Assembly: GCA_946479075.1 (NCBI GenBank)
Contig: CAMLDT010000162.1
Coordinates: 1 to 7,903, forward strand
Direction of reading: 5' to 3'
Origin: an uncultured Polaromonas sp.
Lineage (GTDB): Bacteria; Pseudomonadota; Gammaproteobacteria; Burkholderiales; Burkholderiaceae
DNA length: 7,903 nucleotides
The translations under genes and the position numbers were made by a program. Below the pieces are notes generated by a model. It saw only the letters and a list, made by a program, of their open reading frames with translations, was not told where the DNA came from and did not search any database. Of this stretch, positions 7,852-7,903 are shown one piece after another; position 1 is the first letter of the stretch; the number at the start of each line of letters is the position of its first letter.

Positions 7852-7903
7852 CGCCGGCTTTCCGTGATTTGCCGAAACGCTCGACCAGGCCGAGGATGCC
7901 GCG
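7844..7903 (-). CDS. livM: Branched-chain-amino-acid-type ABC transporter permease, C-terminal fragment (LivM-like)
   Basis: Only the last 19 codons before a TGA stop are in the window; the gene continues past base 7903. The visible peptide is RGILGLVERFGKSRKAGDE. A terminal 'RGI.GL..R' followed by a charged tail is the usual cytoplasmic end of LivM-type permeases, and livM immediately before livG is the standard order. Its stop overlaps the livG start by 8 bases. Assignment rests mainly on position and is limited by the short fragment. Confidence 0.75.
   Translation of the reverse strand, partial: RGILGLVERFGKSRKAGDE

Overview
The window reads as ordinary chromosome from a GC-rich betaproteobacterium, most likely Burkholderiales and probably family Comamonadaceae (Polaromonas, Rhodoferax or Variovorax-like). 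This rests on strong GC bias at third codon positions, a Liv-type ABC transporter near an aromatic-acid gene, an IclR-type PobR/PcaR regulator, and a dispersed repeat that translates as '..DKLRANG..', familiar from Comamonadaceae genomes. The taxonomic call is inference from recall, not a search.

Layout. (1) Bases 1-601, plus strand: the 3' end of a DUF2975 membrane protein and a small YozG-like XRE regulator. (2) Bases 568-2725: pobA (4-hydroxybenzoate 3-monooxygenase, minus strand) and a divergent IclR-family regulator (pobR-like, plus strand), separated by 133 bp. This spacer and the start of pobR hold three 10-bp half-sites arranged as a palindrome plus a direct repeat, very likely the PobR operator. 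(3) Bases 2733-6122, minus strand: a large orphan membrane sensor histidine kinase (dCache/PDC, three PAS, one GAF, HisKA, HATPase), convergent with pobR. (4) Bases 6276-7903, minus strand: livF, livG and the last codons of livM, the ATPases and one permease of a branched-chain-amino-acid-type ABC importer. livM and livG overlap, but livG and livF are separated by about 100 bp carrying a degenerate dispersed repeat.

How it fits together. PobA hydroxylates 4-hydroxybenzoate to protocatechuate. Its divergent regulator probably senses 4-hydroxybenzoate (or protocatechuate) and activates pobA while limiting its own expression. Liv-type importers near aromatic genes in this group sometimes carry aromatic acids, so the liv genes could feed this pathway, but nothing here proves it. 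No ring-cleavage (pca or lig) genes and no response regulator for the kinase are in the window.

I found no evidence of a wholly new system. The most informative unexplained structure is the pobA-pobR operator architecture, followed by the repeat lodged inside the liv operon. No tRNA, rRNA, CRISPR array, insertion sequence or prophage gene was seen.
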